A stretch of 64,000 bases of DNA from Amycolatopsis solani (GTDB lineage Bacteria; Actinomycetota; Actinomycetes; Mycobacteriales; Pseudonocardiaceae): assembly GCF_033441515.1 (NCBI RefSeq), contig NZ_JAWQJT010000002.1, forward strand, positions 806,001-870,000, written 5' to 3'. Shown in pieces: positions 1 through 14,802 of the stretch. The notes under the pieces were generated by a model. The model searched no databases. It was not told where the DNA came from and saw only the letters and a program-made list of their open reading frames with translations. The first letter of the stretch is position 1; every line of letters begins with the position of its first letter. Both the position numbers and the translations under genes were made by a program.

Positions 1-3961
<3,961 letters not shown>

Positions 3962-3963
3962 CG

Positions 3964-4362
3964 TCAGGCTTGCTCGCGCTTGAGCTTGCGCCAGCCGCCG
4001 GCCCGGTTGTTGGCGATGATCTGGCGGAACATCGCGGTGAGCGCGGGCGCGTTGACGGGCTCGCCTTCGCGGAAGGCGACGGTGCGGGCGGTCTTGTTGT
4101 CGTGCCCGGCCGTGATGATGCCCTCGGGGTCGGGGACGATGCCGCCGTCGTAGACGAAGACGTTGACGTGGTCCTTCGCCGCGAGCAGGGCGCAGATGTT
4201 GCCCTCGAGCACGAAGTAGGGCTGCCGGGTGCGCTTGATGGTCTCGACGACTTCGGGGTCCGCGGCGTGGACCAGCTCGCGGACTTCCCGGCAGATCGCC
4301 TGCTGCCAGCCCGGCAGGCCGTCGATGTAGGCGTCGACGCGCGGTTCGACGGTGTAGGACAC
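3964..4362 (-). CDS. DUF1801 (YdhG-like) protein
   Basis: Small cytoplasmic protein of 132 residues. The pattern VDAYIDGLPGWQQAICREVRELV, then VVETIKR..QPYF and LAAKDHVNVFVYDG, is that of the DUF1801/YdhG family (iron-chaperone-like fold in some members). No enzymatic residues are evident and the role is unknown. I chose GTG 4362 because the family N terminus begins about here; the reading frame stays open for 250 codons upstream but that part is out-of-frame DNA opposite mobA. It is divergent from mobA with 54 bases between starts. Confidence 0.75.
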   Translation of the reverse strand: MSYTVEPRVDAYIDGLPGWQQAICREVRELVHAADPEVVETIKRTRQPYFVLEGNICALLAAKDHVNVFVYDGGIVPDPEGIITAGHDNKTARTVAFREGEPVNAPALTAMFRQIIANNRAGGWRKLKREQA

Positions 4363-4404
4363 GGTTCGATTGTGCCGGGCTTCACCCGGCTCGCGCCAGG
4401 CCGC

Positions 4405-4410
4405 TAGATT
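4405..4410 (+). promoter_or_regulatory. Leaderless -10 box of mobA-like gene (TAGATT)
   Basis: TAGATT ends six bases before ATG 4417, the spacing that places the transcription start on the A of the start codon. No Shine-Dalgarno is present. Confidence 0.5.
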
Positions 4411-4416
4411 CGCCGG

Positions 4417-4962
4417 ATGCGCTACGCGGGGATCGTGCTGGCCGGCGGCTCGGCCCGCAGGCTGTCCGGTGTGGACAAGCCGGACCTGTCGGTGGGCGGC
4501 AAGCCGCTGCTGGCCCGCGCGGTCCACGCCCTCGACGGCGCCGTCCGCGTGATCGTGGTCGGCCCCCGGCGCGCCGGCTTCGACGTCGTGTGGACCCGCG
4601 AACCGGTCCCGGGCACCGGCCCGGTGGCGGCACTGGCCGCGGGCCTCGCGTTCGTCCCGGACGACGCCGAGGCGGTCGCGGTGCTGGCCGCCGACCTCCC
4701 GGGCGTCCGCCGGTCCACAGTGGACCGCCTGGTGGCGGCGATCGGCGAGGGCGACGGCGCGGTCCTCGTCGACGCGGCCGGCGCCCGCCAGTGGCTGCTG
4801 GGAGCCTGGCGGGTGGGGGCGCTGCGGGCGGCGTTGCCGGACGAGGTCGAGAACGCGGCGCTGCGCCGCATGCTGGCCGGGCTGGCGGTGGCGGAGGTCC
4901 CGGCGGAACGGGGCGAAGCGGACGACATCGACACGCCGGAGGACCTCGAGCGGCATCGGTGA
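4417..4962 (+). CDS. MobA-like molybdenum cofactor guanylyltransferase / NTP transferase
   Basis: Protein of 181 residues with an N-terminal nucleotidyltransferase signature GIVLAGGSARRLSG and a following KPDL lysine, then a metal-binding segment VLAADLPGV near residue 90. This matches MobA, which adds GMP to molybdopterin to make the bis-MGD cofactor. Related NTP transferases (MocA, CofC) share the fold, and the length is slightly short for MobA, so the substrate is inferred. There are no other molybdenum-cofactor genes in the window. The TAGATT box before ATG suggests a leaderless transcript. Confidence 0.75.
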   Translation: MRYAGIVLAGGSARRLSGVDKPDLSVGGKPLLARAVHALDGAVRVIVVGPRRAGFDVVWTREPVPGTGPVAALAAGLAFVPDDAEAVAVLAADLPGVRRSTVDRLVAAIGEGDGAVLVDAAGARQWLLGAWRVGALRAALPDEVENAALRRMLAGLAVAEVPAERGEADDIDTPEDLERHR

Positions 4963-5131
4963 GCCGGGAACCGGATCAGCTTCACAGATGTCACACCGGG
5001 GAAGGTGTTGGCTACTGATGGGGCAAGCCGTGCGTCCGCGTGCCGGACGGACGAACGTCCGCGGGACGCAGTACGGTCGCACCGCGTGATCACCGTCGCG
5101 GGGGCGGCGCACGAACTTTCGAGGAGGCAGA

Positions 5132-6202
<1,071 letters not shown>

Positions 6203-6209
6203 CCCGGCG

Positions 6210-7154
6210 ATGGCGAAGAACGAGAAGGGCGATCGCCCTTCGTGGGCGCCGCCGGTGCTGCGCGGCGACCGGATGGAGGCCGGGCTCCGGACCCTGGAGC
6301 TCGACGTCCGCCGCCGGCTCGACGGGCTGCTGCAGGGCAACCACCTCGGCCTGGTGCCGGGGCCGGGCTCCGAGCCCGGCGAAGCCCGCCCGTACCAGCC
6401 CGGTGACGACGTCCGCCGGATGGACTGGGCGGTCACCGCCCGCACCACGACCCCGCACATCCGCGAGACCGTGGCCGACCGCGAGCTGGAGACGTGGGTC
6501 GTCGCCGACCTCTCGGCGAGCCTCGACTTCGGCACGGCGCTGTGCGAAAAGCGTGACCTGGTGGTCTGCGCCGTCGCGGCGGTCGCCCACCTCACCGGGG
6601 GCGGCGGCAACCGGATCGGCGCGCTGATCTCCACCGGCGCCGACACCGTCCGCATCCCCGCCCGCGGCGGGCTGGCGCACGCACGCGGCTTGGTGCGGAA
6701 GCTGGCCGAGACGCCCCGCGCGGCCGAGGGCACGCGCGGCGACTTCGCCCAGGCGCTCGAAGCGCTGCGCCGTCCGCCGCGGCGGCGCGGCCTGGCCGTG
6801 GTGATCTCCGACTTCCTGGGCGACAGCTCGTGGGAGCGGCCGCTGCGGGCGCTGGGCGGGCGCCACGAACTGATCGCGATCGAAGTCCTCGACCCGCGCG
6901 ACGTCGACCTGCCCGAGGTGGGCACCGTCGTGCTGGCCGACCCGGAGACAGGGAAACAGCGCGAAGTGCACGCTTCGGCCTTGCTGCGCAAGGAGTTCGG
7001 GGCCGCGGCCCACGCCCACCGCCAGCACGTGGCGGCCGGCCTGCGGCGCGCGGGTGCGGCCCACCTGACGCTGCGCACGGACGCCGACTGGATCGCCGAC
7101 ATGGTGCGGTTCGTCGTCGCCCGCAAGCGCCGCTGGTCCGGGGGTGTGGCGTGA
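6210..7154 (+). CDS. DUF58 domain protein of the MoxR operon
   Basis: Protein of 314 residues with the DUF58 signature PGDDVRRMDWAVTAR near residues 65-80, followed by a degenerate VWA-like fold (VVADLSASLDFG). No membrane segment is evident. I placed the start at ATG 6210 because it directly follows moxR; the frame is open further upstream inside moxR. The stop overlaps the next gene's GTG by four bases, implying translational coupling. DUF58 proteins act with MoxR and VWA partners; the biochemical role is not established. Confidence 0.9.
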   Translation: MAKNEKGDRPSWAPPVLRGDRMEAGLRTLELDVRRRLDGLLQGNHLGLVPGPGSEPGEARPYQPGDDVRRMDWAVTARTTTPHIRETVADRELETWVVADLSASLDFGTALCEKRDLVVCAVAAVAHLTGGGGNRIGALISTGADTVRIPARGGLAHARGLVRKLAETPRAAEGTRGDFAQALEALRRPPRRRGLAVVISDFLGDSSWERPLRALGGRHELIAIEVLDPRDVDLPEVGTVVLADPETGKQREVHASALLRKEFGAAAHAHRQHVAAGLRRAGAAHLTLRTDADWIADMVRFVVARKRRWSGGVA

Positions 7155-8131
7155 GTTTGACGGGCTTCACCGCGCCTTGGTGGTTCCTGCTCCTGATCGC
7201 GGTGGCGGCGGTCGCCGTCGGGTACGTGCTCGCGCAGCGGGCGCGCCGGAAGCGGACCATGCGGTTCGCGAACCTCGACCTCCTCGAACGGGTCGCGCCG
7301 AAGAGCCAGGGCTGGGTCCGGCACGTGCCGGCGGTGCTGATCGTGCTGTCGCTGCTGCTGCTCACCGTGGCGCTGGCCGGGCCGACCGCCGAGCAGAAGG
7401 TGCCGCGCAACCGGGCCACCGTGCTGCTGGTGATCGACGTGTCGCTGTCGATGGAGGCCACCGACGTCGCCCCGACGCGGCTGAAGGCGGCCCAGGACGC
7501 GGCGACGCAGTTCGCGCAGAACATGACCCCGGGCATCAACCTGGGCCTGATCTCGTTCGCGGGCACGGCGACGGTGCTGGTCAACCCGACCACCGACCGC
7601 AACGGCGTGATCAAGGCGATCGAGAACCTGAAGCTGGCGCAGTCGACGGCGACCGGTGAGGGCATCTTCGCGGCCCTGCAGTCGGTGGAGAGCTTCTCCA
7701 CCGTCGTCGGCGGCGCGGACGGACCCCCGCCCGCCCGGATAGTGCTGATGTCCGACGGCAAGCAGACGGTGCCGGAAGACCTGTACGCGGCCCGCGGCGG
7801 CTACACGGCGGCGCAGGCGGCCAAGCAGGCCGGCGTCCCGATCTCGTCGATCTCGTTCGGCACCACGCACGGCTCGGTCGACATCGACGGCAAGGCCCAG
7901 CCGGTGAGCGTCGACGACGAGTCGCTGCGCGAGATCGCACGGCTCTCCGGCGGCGACTTCTACAAGGCGGCCAGCGCCGAGGAGCTGAAGAAGGTCTACG
8001 CGGACCTCGGCGAGCAGATCGGCTACGAGATCAAGGACGCCGACGCGAGCAAGCCGTGGCTGGTCGCGGGCACGCTGATCCTGATGATCGGCGCGGCGGC
8101 CAGCCTGTTCTACGGCCAGAGACTCCCGTGA
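7151..8131 (+). CDS. VWA-domain membrane protein (BatA-like)
   Basis: Protein of 326 residues. Two membrane segments lie near residues 8-28 and 59-77, then a von Willebrand A domain with the MIDAS motif D96-x-S98-x-S100 (IDVSLS), a conserved Thr near VNPTTD and MSDG, and a third membrane segment near the C terminus (about 302-322). This is the BatA/Rv1481-like layout in which the VWA domain sits outside the membrane. The start GTG 7151 overlaps the DUF58 stop. It is the last gene of the moxR operon and converges on the next gene with one base between. Confidence 0.9.
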   Translation: MSLTGFTAPWWFLLLIAVAAVAVGYVLAQRARRKRTMRFANLDLLERVAPKSQGWVRHVPAVLIVLSLLLLTVALAGPTAEQKVPRNRATVLLVIDVSLSMEATDVAPTRLKAAQDAATQFAQNMTPGINLGLISFAGTATVLVNPTTDRNGVIKAIENLKLAQSTATGEGIFAALQSVESFSTVVGGADGPPPARIVLMSDGKQTVPEDLYAARGGYTAAQAAKQAGVPISSISFGTTHGSVDIDGKAQPVSVDDESLREIARLSGGDFYKAASAEELKKVYADLGEQIGYEIKDADASKPWLVAGTLILMIGAAASLFYGQRLP

Positions 8132-8132
8132 C

Positions 8133-8642
8133 TCAGGCTCGGCGGACGCCGTAGAGGCTTCCGCCGAGCAGGGTCACCCCGGAGAGCACCCCGCTGACGA
8201 ACGGAACCCACGCCGGCGCGCCGCCCAGCAGGGCCAAGCCGACGACGCCGAGCACGGTCAGCACCACGCCGACGACCAGGATCGAGCGGGTCTTCCACGC
8301 CGAGGCGAGCGCGACGAAGTGGAGCCCGACGACCGTGGCGATCCAGGCGACGTTCGCCTCCACCGGCGCTTCGAGCAGGTTCAGCACGAAGAACCCGGCG
8401 ACCAGCAGCACGACCTCGCCGATCACGATCACGCGGTAGCTCGGCCCGAACACCGGCCGCCCGTCCAGCGTGGGCCGCCCGCCCGCACGGAAGCCGAGGA
8501 CCACCACCGCCACGAGCGCGAGAACGGCGAGGGCCCGCAGCACCCAGCCGATCGCGGCCGGCAGCGGGGAGCCGGAGTTGACGAGGACGAACACGGTGCC
8601 GAACGCGGCGCCGATGAGCGCCCCCAGGAACTGCTGTCGCAT
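8133..8642 (-). CDS. Integral membrane protein of unknown function
   Basis: Protein of 169 residues with about five hydrophobic segments (roughly 5-22, 28-50, 70-90, 100-115 and 122-160). I do not recognise a family. The N-terminal MRQQFLGALIGAAFG segment is glycine/alanine-rich, typical of small actinobacterial membrane proteins. The gene ends two bases from the VWA gene and lies 23 bases downstream of the TrmL gene on the same strand, though it begins before that gene's end in transcription order and may share its transcript. Confidence 0.7.
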   Translation of the reverse strand: MRQQFLGALIGAAFGTVFVLVNSGSPLPAAIGWVLRALAVLALVAVVVLGFRAGGRPTLDGRPVFGPSYRVIVIGEVVLLVAGFFVLNLLEAPVEANVAWIATVVGLHFVALASAWKTRSILVVGVVLTVLGVVGLALLGGAPAWVPFVSGVLSGVTLLGGSLYGVRRA

Positions 8643-8665
8643 CCGGCGAACCTACCGGACGGCGA

Positions 8666-9127
8666 TCAAGTACCCGCGAAGCCGTTCTGCCGCCAGGCTT
8701 CGTAGACCGTGATCGCGGCGGTGTTGGCCAGGTTCAGCGACCGGCTGGTCGGAAGCATCGGCAGCCGGACGCGCTCGGTCACCTCCGGCGCTTCCTGCAC
8801 CGAAGCCGGCAGACCCACCGACTCGGGCCCGAACATCAGCACGTCGCCCGGCCCGTAAGCGACATCGGTGTACAGCCGGGTCGCCGACGCGCTGAACGCG
8901 TACACCTTCGCCGGCAGCAGCTTTTCCCACGCCGCGGCGAGGGAAGCGTGGACGTGGACCCGCGCGAGGTCGTGGTAGTCGAGCCCTGCCCGGCGCAATT
9001 GCTTGTCCTCCAACGTGAAGCCGAGCGGCTCGATCAGGTGCAGCTCGCAGCCGGTGTTGGCGGCCAGGCGGATCGCGTTGCCGGTGTTGGGCGGGATTTC
9101 GGGCTGGTAGAAGAGAACGCGGAACAC
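8666..9127 (-). CDS. trmL: tRNA (cytidine/uridine-34 2'-O)-methyltransferase, TrmL-type SPOUT enzyme
   Basis: A 153-residue SPOUT methyltransferase. It starts MFRVLFYQPEIPPNTGNAIR and contains LHLIEPLGF, the knot segment LMFGPESVGLP, and IPM-like LPMLPTSRSLNLANTAAI, all hallmarks of TrmL, which methylates the wobble-position ribose of tRNA-Leu. Length matches the family (about 155). The GTG start is only three bases after the thioesterase stop, so the two are probably co-transcribed. Confidence 0.9.
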   Translation of the reverse strand: MFRVLFYQPEIPPNTGNAIRLAANTGCELHLIEPLGFTLEDKQLRRAGLDYHDLARVHVHASLAAAWEKLLPAKVYAFSASATRLYTDVAYGPGDVLMFGPESVGLPASVQEAPEVTERVRLPMLPTSRSLNLANTAAITVYEAWRQNGFAGT

Positions 9128-9130
9128 GGC

Positions 9131-9553
9131 TCAGCCCTCGAGCAGGGCCGCGTAGACCTTGCGGACGGCGTCGGGTGGCGGGGCCGGGCGCAGCGTGGCC
9201 GGGTCGATGAAGACGTACCGGACGTTCGCCGCCTGCACGAGCGTCTCGCCGCGGTGGATCTCGAAGTCGAAGACCAGCGACGTCGTGCCGAGGTGGTTCA
9301 GGTACTGCGAAACGACGAGTTCGTCGTCGTAGCGCGCGGGGGCGCGGAACTTCAGGTTCGCCTCCGCGACCACGACGTCGACGCGGTGGGCGAGGAACTC
9401 GTCGTGCGAACCGAACAGGGCCTTCTCCGCCTCGAACGCGCACATGTCCACATAGGCCAGGTAGTGGGCGTTGAAGACGATGCCCTGGCCGTCGCACTCG
9501 TGGTAGCGCACGCGCAGCGGCATCTCGACGATCGGTCGGCGGGGTTCGGTCAC
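9131..9553 (-). CDS. Acyl-CoA thioesterase, 4HBT hotdog family (YbgC-like)
   Basis: A 140-residue single hotdog-fold protein. The family signature RYHECDGQGIVFNAHYLAYVD (residues about 16-36) includes the catalytic Asp region (CDGQGIVFN) typical of 4-hydroxybenzoyl-CoA/YbgC-type thioesterases. It hydrolyses acyl-CoA; the acyl group is not predictable. GTG start at 9553. It lies 17 bases after the TAXI gene end on the same strand, so it may be read from the upstream two-component operon as well as from its own promoter. Confidence 0.85.
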   Translation of the reverse strand: MTEPRRPIVEMPLRVRYHECDGQGIVFNAHYLAYVDMCAFEAEKALFGSHDEFLAHRVDVVVAEANLKFRAPARYDDELVVSQYLNHLGTTSLVFDFEIHRGETLVQAANVRYVFIDPATLRPAPPPDAVRKVYAALLEG

Positions 9554-9569
9554 CGGCCCAATCTAGCGC

Positions 9570-10514
9570 TCAGCCGTGCAGCGCCCGGTAAGCGGCCGCC
9601 GCACCCGGCTGGAGGGGGACCGGCTGCGTGCCGATCAGCGTCCGGACGTCGAGGAACTGCGTGCCGACGGCCTCGGCCGGCACCAGCGCGGTGGCCCGTT
9701 CGACGAGCAGCCGGACCACCGCCGCGGCGACGTCGTCCGGCAGTGCGGGGGAGCAGACGAGCAGGTTCGCGACGCCGATCGTGCCCAGCGCGCCGACCCC
9801 GCGGTACGCGCCGTCGGGCACCTGGACCTGGTCGTACACCGGGCCGTACGCGGCGCGCAGCGCGGGCACCACCGAATCGAGGGGCAGCAGGGCGATCGGA
9901 GTGGTGCGGGTCAGCTCGGTGAGCTTGGGCGTCGGCACGCCGCCGGACCACAGCATCGCGTCGATCCGGCGGCCGGCCAGCGCGCGGACGGCGTCGTCGA
10001 ACAGCAGGTGCCGGGCGTCGACCGCGACCCCGGCCTTCGCGAACAGCCGCTCGCCGAGCTGGGCCGCGCCGGAGCCGCCCGCGCCCAGCGACACCGGACG
10101 GCCGTCGAGGTCGGCCAGGCGGCGCACCGGCCCGTCGGCACGTACCACGAGCTGCAGGTAGTTCTCGTAGACCCGGCCCAGCGCGAGCAGCGGCACCTTC
10201 GCGTCGAACGGGGGAGCGCCGTTCAACGCCGTCTGGGCGACGTCGGTGAGCGCGAGGCCGAGGTCGGCCCGGCCGCGGCGGACGAGGTCGACGTTCGCCA
10301 CGCTGGCCTCGGTCGGCACCGCGGTGGCGTGCAGCAGCGGTTCCGCGCGGCTGAGCTCGGCCGCGAGGAGCTCGGCGAAGGCCAGGTAGAAGCCGCCGCG
10401 CTCGCCGGCCGCGATGGTGACCGTCCGTTCCGCGCCGCGGTACCCGGACGTCGAACACCCGGCCAGCGCGAGGCCGAGGCCGCCGAGCAGGGCGGTGCGC
10501 CGGGCGATGGTCAT
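9570..10514 (-). CDS. TAXI-family solute-binding lipoprotein
   Basis: Extracytoplasmic binding protein of 314 residues. It has a twin-arginine-like start (ARR) and a lipobox LAGC with C20 as the lipidated residue. The mature part shows the TAXI pattern: TIAAGERGGFYLAFAELLA, a NVDLVRRGRADLGLALTDVA segment and SLGAGGSGAAQ. TAXI proteins normally feed TRAP permeases of the DctQM type. No such permease gene is in the neighbourhood. The ATG overlaps the histidine kinase stop by four bases, so it may present ligand to the kinase rather than to a TRAP transporter (inference). Confidence 0.85.
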   Translation of the reverse strand: MTIARRTALLGGLGLALAGCSTSGYRGAERTVTIAAGERGGFYLAFAELLAAELSRAEPLLHATAVPTEASVANVDLVRRGRADLGLALTDVAQTALNGAPPFDAKVPLLALGRVYENYLQLVVRADGPVRRLADLDGRPVSLGAGGSGAAQLGERLFAKAGVAVDARHLLFDDAVRALAGRRIDAMLWSGGVPTPKLTELTRTTPIALLPLDSVVPALRAAYGPVYDQVQVPDGAYRGVGALGTIGVANLLVCSPALPDDVAAAVVRLLVERATALVPAEAVGTQFLDVRTLIGTQPVPLQPGAAAAYRALHG

Positions 10515-11896
10515 GGCGCCTCCGGCAGCGTGACGCGGACTTCGAGGCCGTGCGGCTCGGCCTGGCGCAGTTCGAGGACGCCACCGCGGGTGCGCACCTG
10601 CTGGTGCGCGATGGCCAGCCCGAGGCCGGTGCCGCGCGGGGCGCCTTCGCCACCCGCGCGCCAGAACCGTTCGGTGGCCCGCGCCCGGTCCTCAGTGGAC
10701 AGTCCAGGGCCGTCGTCGCGGACGACGAGGGTCGCCGTCTCCGCCCCGGCTTCCCAGTCCGTCGTGATCTTCGCACCGCGGCCGGCGTAGTGGACGGCGT
10801 TGTCGAGCAGCACGTCGAGGATCTGCGCGAGTTCGCCTTCCGGGCAGCGCACGGTGACCGGCTCGGCGTGGCCCGGTGGCGGCACGAGCGCCGAACCGGC
10901 GTCTTCGGCGGCCGGGCGCCAGGCGTCGACGCGCTCGGCGAGCACGGACGCCAGGTCGCACGTCTCGTCCGTGCCCCCGGCCGCGACCCGCGTCGCCGTG
11001 CTCTCGGCGAGTGCAAGGGCCAGCAGTCCGTCGAGGAGCTTCTCCAGGCGCTCGACCTCGGCGACGGTGGCCCGGTAGGTGGCGCCGTCGCCCTCGACCT
11101 GGTGGGCGAGCGAGTCGACGCGCAGCCGCAGCGCGGCCATCGGGTTCCGCAGCTGGTGCGAGGCGTCGGCGACCAGCCGGTGCTGCTGGTCGGCCGCCTC
11201 GAGGACGGCCTCGGACATCCGGTTGACCTCGGCGGCCAGCGACCGCAGCTCGCGGGGTCCGGCTCGTTCCGGGACGTGCGCGCGGTGTCCGGCGGCGACG
11301 GCCAGCACGCCGGTCTCCAGCTCGTGCAGCGGCCGCACCATCCACCGCGCGAGCACCACGGCCAGCAGCACGAACACCACCGCTACCAGCAGCGCCCCGG
11401 CCCCGATGGTGCCCCAGCGGGTGGCGACGTCCGCGGCCGCCGCCGTGACCGAGGCGCGCAGCACGACGACGCCGGAGACGCGCGTGCCGGTGCCGACCGG
11501 GCGCGCGAAGTAGGCCGGTTCGGCCGACCACGGCGACAGGCCGTCGACGCGCGGTGCCGGCTCGTTGCGCATGGTCGCTTCGACGAGCGCGTGCACGGCC
11601 GGGTCGGCCGCGGTCAGCCCACCCGCCTGCACCAGCGGGACGCGCCGGGCGTCGACGATGACCACGCCTTCGCCGTAGAGGCCGGCGTACCGCGCCGCGT
11701 CGGCGGCGAGGGCCGCCGGGTCGCGGGTGTCGACGGCCTGCTGGGCCAGCACGACGAACCGGTCGACGTCGGCGGTGCGGGAGATGACCAGCTGCTGGGT
11801 GCGCTGCTCGGCGGTGGCGGTCAGCAGCGGCACGGCGAACGCGGCGACCACCGCGAGCGCGAGGGCCACCAGGACCACCAGCAGCCGGGCGCGCAC
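10511..11896 (-). CDS. Two-component sensor histidine kinase
   Basis: A 461-residue membrane kinase. Membrane segments lie near 4-27 and 163-184 with an extracellular sensor of about 135 residues between them. A HAMP region follows (about 185-238), then HisKA with H247 in DASHQLRNP, and HATPase with N box LDVLLDNAVHYAG, G1 VVRDDGPGLS and G2 GTGLGLAIA. It partners the OmpR-type regulator encoded four bases upstream. It overlaps the downstream TAXI gene by four bases. Its signal is unknown; the TAXI protein and the transporter at the head of the operon suggest a carboxylate. Confidence 0.92.
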   Translation of the reverse strand: MRARLLVVLVALALAVVAAFAVPLLTATAEQRTQQLVISRTADVDRFVVLAQQAVDTRDPAALAADAARYAGLYGEGVVIVDARRVPLVQAGGLTAADPAVHALVEATMRNEPAPRVDGLSPWSAEPAYFARPVGTGTRVSGVVVLRASVTAAAADVATRWGTIGAGALLVAVVFVLLAVVLARWMVRPLHELETGVLAVAAGHRAHVPERAGPRELRSLAAEVNRMSEAVLEAADQQHRLVADASHQLRNPMAALRLRVDSLAHQVEGDGATYRATVAEVERLEKLLDGLLALALAESTATRVAAGGTDETCDLASVLAERVDAWRPAAEDAGSALVPPPGHAEPVTVRCPEGELAQILDVLLDNAVHYAGRGAKITTDWEAGAETATLVVRDDGPGLSTEDRARATERFWRAGGEGAPRGTGLGLAIAHQQVRTRGGVLELRQAEPHGLEVRVTLPEAP

Positions 11897-11900
11897 GGCG

Positions 11901-12569
11901 TCAGTCCCGGCCGAGCCGGTAGCCGAACCCGCGGATGGTGGTGAGCAGGCCCGGCCGGTCGAGCTTCGCGCGCAGCCCGGTCAGGTGGACGTCGAGCGAG
12001 CGCGAAACCGCGAGGTAGGCGTCACCCCAGACCTCGTCCATGAGCTGCTGGCGGCTGACCGCGGTGCCCGGGCGGGCCGCCAGCACGGCGAGGATCTCGA
12101 ACTCCTTGGTGGTGAGCCCGACGTCGTGCCCGGCGACGAGCACCCGCCGGGCGCCGAGGTCGATTTCGACGTCTTCGACGTGCACGACGTCCCCGGCCGG
12201 GGCTTCGCGGGCGACCGCGCGCCGCACGACGGCGTCCATGCGGGCCAGCAGCTCGGCGAGCCGCACCGGCTTGGTCAGGTAGTCGTCGGCGCCGAGGCGC
12301 AGGCCGCGGACGACGGACCGCTCGTCACCGCGGGCCGTCAGGACGATCACCGGAACCGGCGACACGGCCCGGATCTTGCGGAGGACGTCCAGCCCGTCGA
12401 GGTCCGGCAGCCCGAGGTCCAGGAGCACGAGGTCGGCGTCGCGGTGGCGGTGCAGGGCGTCGGCGCCCCGGCCGACGCTGGTGACGGGATGACCGCGCGC
12501 GTGCAGCGACTCGGCGAGCGCGCCGGCGACACCCGCGTCGTCTTCGACGAGGAGCACGCGCACGGTCAT
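11901..12569 (-). CDS. OmpR-family response regulator
   Basis: A 222-residue regulator. The receiver domain has acidic pair E9-D10-D11, phospho-acceptor D51 (LLLDLGLPDLDG) and the conserved lysine in DYLTKPVR. The C-terminal winged helix (about 125-222) shows LTTKEFEILAVL, DEVWGD and the final TIRGFGYRL, which is OmpR/PhoB type. It lies seven bases after the MHS transporter and four before the kinase, in one operon. It probably controls this operon, including the transporter. Confidence 0.93.
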   Translation of the reverse strand: MTVRVLLVEDDAGVAGALAESLHARGHPVTSVGRGADALHRHRDADLVLLDLGLPDLDGLDVLRKIRAVSPVPVIVLTARGDERSVVRGLRLGADDYLTKPVRLAELLARMDAVVRRAVAREAPAGDVVHVEDVEIDLGARRVLVAGHDVGLTTKEFEILAVLAARPGTAVSRQQLMDEVWGDAYLAVSRSLDVHLTGLRAKLDRPGLLTTIRGFGYRLGRD

Positions 12570-12576
12570 CCCCTTG

Positions 12577-13881
12577 TCAGCGTTCTTCCAGCTCCGACGT
12601 CCTCGAAGTTTCCCGCATTGTGCCGTAGACGATCAGGGAGACCAGGACGGTGCCGGTGACGTACCAGAAGAAGACCTGCTCGTGCCCGGCGCTCTTCAGG
12701 GCGAGTGCGATGAACTCCGCGGTGCCGCTGAAGATCGCGACAGTCAGCGCGTAGGGCAGGCCGACGCCGAGCGCGCGGATCTTCGTCGGGAACAGCTCGG
12801 CCTTCACGATCGCGTTGATCGACGTGTACCCGGCGACCACGACGAGCCCGGCCAGGACGAGGAAGAACGCGCCGACCGGGTTCCGGGTCGAGCCCAGCAC
12901 GGTCATGATCGGCACGGTGAGCAGGGTGCCGCCGATGCCGAAGAACAGCAGCAGCGGACGGCGGCCGATCCGGTCGGACAGCCTGCCGAACACCGGCTGC
13001 AGGATCGCCGCGACGAGGATCGCCACGAAGAGGACCACGGTGACCGACCGCCGCGGGATGTGCGCGGTGTTCTCCATGAACTTCTGGCTGTAGGTGGCGA
13101 AGGTGTAGAAGCTGACCGTGCCGCCCAGGGTCAGGCCGACGACGAGCGCGATCTCCTTCGGGTACTTGGCGAGCTCGCGCAGGGTGCCGCGATCGTTCCC
13201 CTTGGCTTCGCGCTCGTAGCTCTCCGACTCGTCCATGCCACGGCGCAGCCACATCACGCTGAGCGCGGCGACCGTGCCGACCCCGAACGCGATCCGCCAG
13301 CCCCACGCGCTCAGCTGCTGCTCGGTCAGCAGGGCCTGGAGGATCAGCTGGAGGCCGAGGGCGAGCAGCTGGCCGCCGTAGAGCGTCACGTACTGGAAGC
13401 TCGAGTAGAAGCCGCGCTTGCCGGGGGTGGCCACTTCGGACAGGTAGGTGGCCGAGGTGGAGTACTCGCCGCCGACGGACAGCCCCTGCACGAGCCGGGC
13501 GACGAGCAGCAGGATCGGCGCGGCGATCCCGATCGTCTGGTAGCCGGGGATGACGGCGATCAGCGCCGACCCGCCGGCCATCATGGTCACCGAGAGCACG
13601 AGCGCGCTCCGCCGCCCGTACCGGTCGGCGATCCGCCCGAGCAGCCACCCCCCGAGCGGCCGCATGAGGAACCCGACCGCGAACACGGCGGCGGACCCCA
13701 GGAACGCCGCGGTGGTGTCGCTGGTGGGGAAGAAGGACTTGGCGAAGTAGGTGGTGAACGCGGCGTAGGCGTACCAGTCGTACCACTCGACCAGGTTGCC
13801 GATGGAGCCGCGCAGCACGTTGCCGATCACGCGCTTTTCGCTCACGCCCCCACCGGCGGTGGGGCTGATCCGGGTTGTCAT
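12577..13881 (-). CDS. MHS-family MFS transporter (alpha-ketoglutarate/citrate-proton symporter type)
   Basis: A 434-residue, 12-segment transporter. GNLVEWYDWYAYAAF near the N terminus and GWLLGRIADRYGRRSAL are the signatures of the metabolite:H+ symporter family (KgtP, ProP, ShiA). ATG 13881 is chosen because GGAGG lies at proper distance; upstream open frame is opposite fabG. It heads the operon transporter-response regulator-kinase-TAXI. Substrate is most likely a dicarboxylate or related organic acid (family inference). It is divergent from fabG with 184 bases between starts. Confidence 0.88.
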   Translation of the reverse strand: MTTRISPTAGGGVSEKRVIGNVLRGSIGNLVEWYDWYAYAAFTTYFAKSFFPTSDTTAAFLGSAAVFAVGFLMRPLGGWLLGRIADRYGRRSALVLSVTMMAGGSALIAVIPGYQTIGIAAPILLLVARLVQGLSVGGEYSTSATYLSEVATPGKRGFYSSFQYVTLYGGQLLALGLQLILQALLTEQQLSAWGWRIAFGVGTVAALSVMWLRRGMDESESYEREAKGNDRGTLRELAKYPKEIALVVGLTLGGTVSFYTFATYSQKFMENTAHIPRRSVTVVLFVAILVAAILQPVFGRLSDRIGRRPLLLFFGIGGTLLTVPIMTVLGSTRNPVGAFFLVLAGLVVVAGYTSINAIVKAELFPTKIRALGVGLPYALTVAIFSGTAEFIALALKSAGHEQVFFWYVTGTVLVSLIVYGTMRETSRTSELEER

Positions 13882-13927
13882 CGTCGACCTCCTGTGTTGC
13901 GACTCACGGTGACCAACCAGCGGGTAA

Positions 13928-14770
<843 letters not shown>

Positions 14771-14802
14771 AACCCCCACCCCGAACCAGACTTGGAGGAC
14801 CC

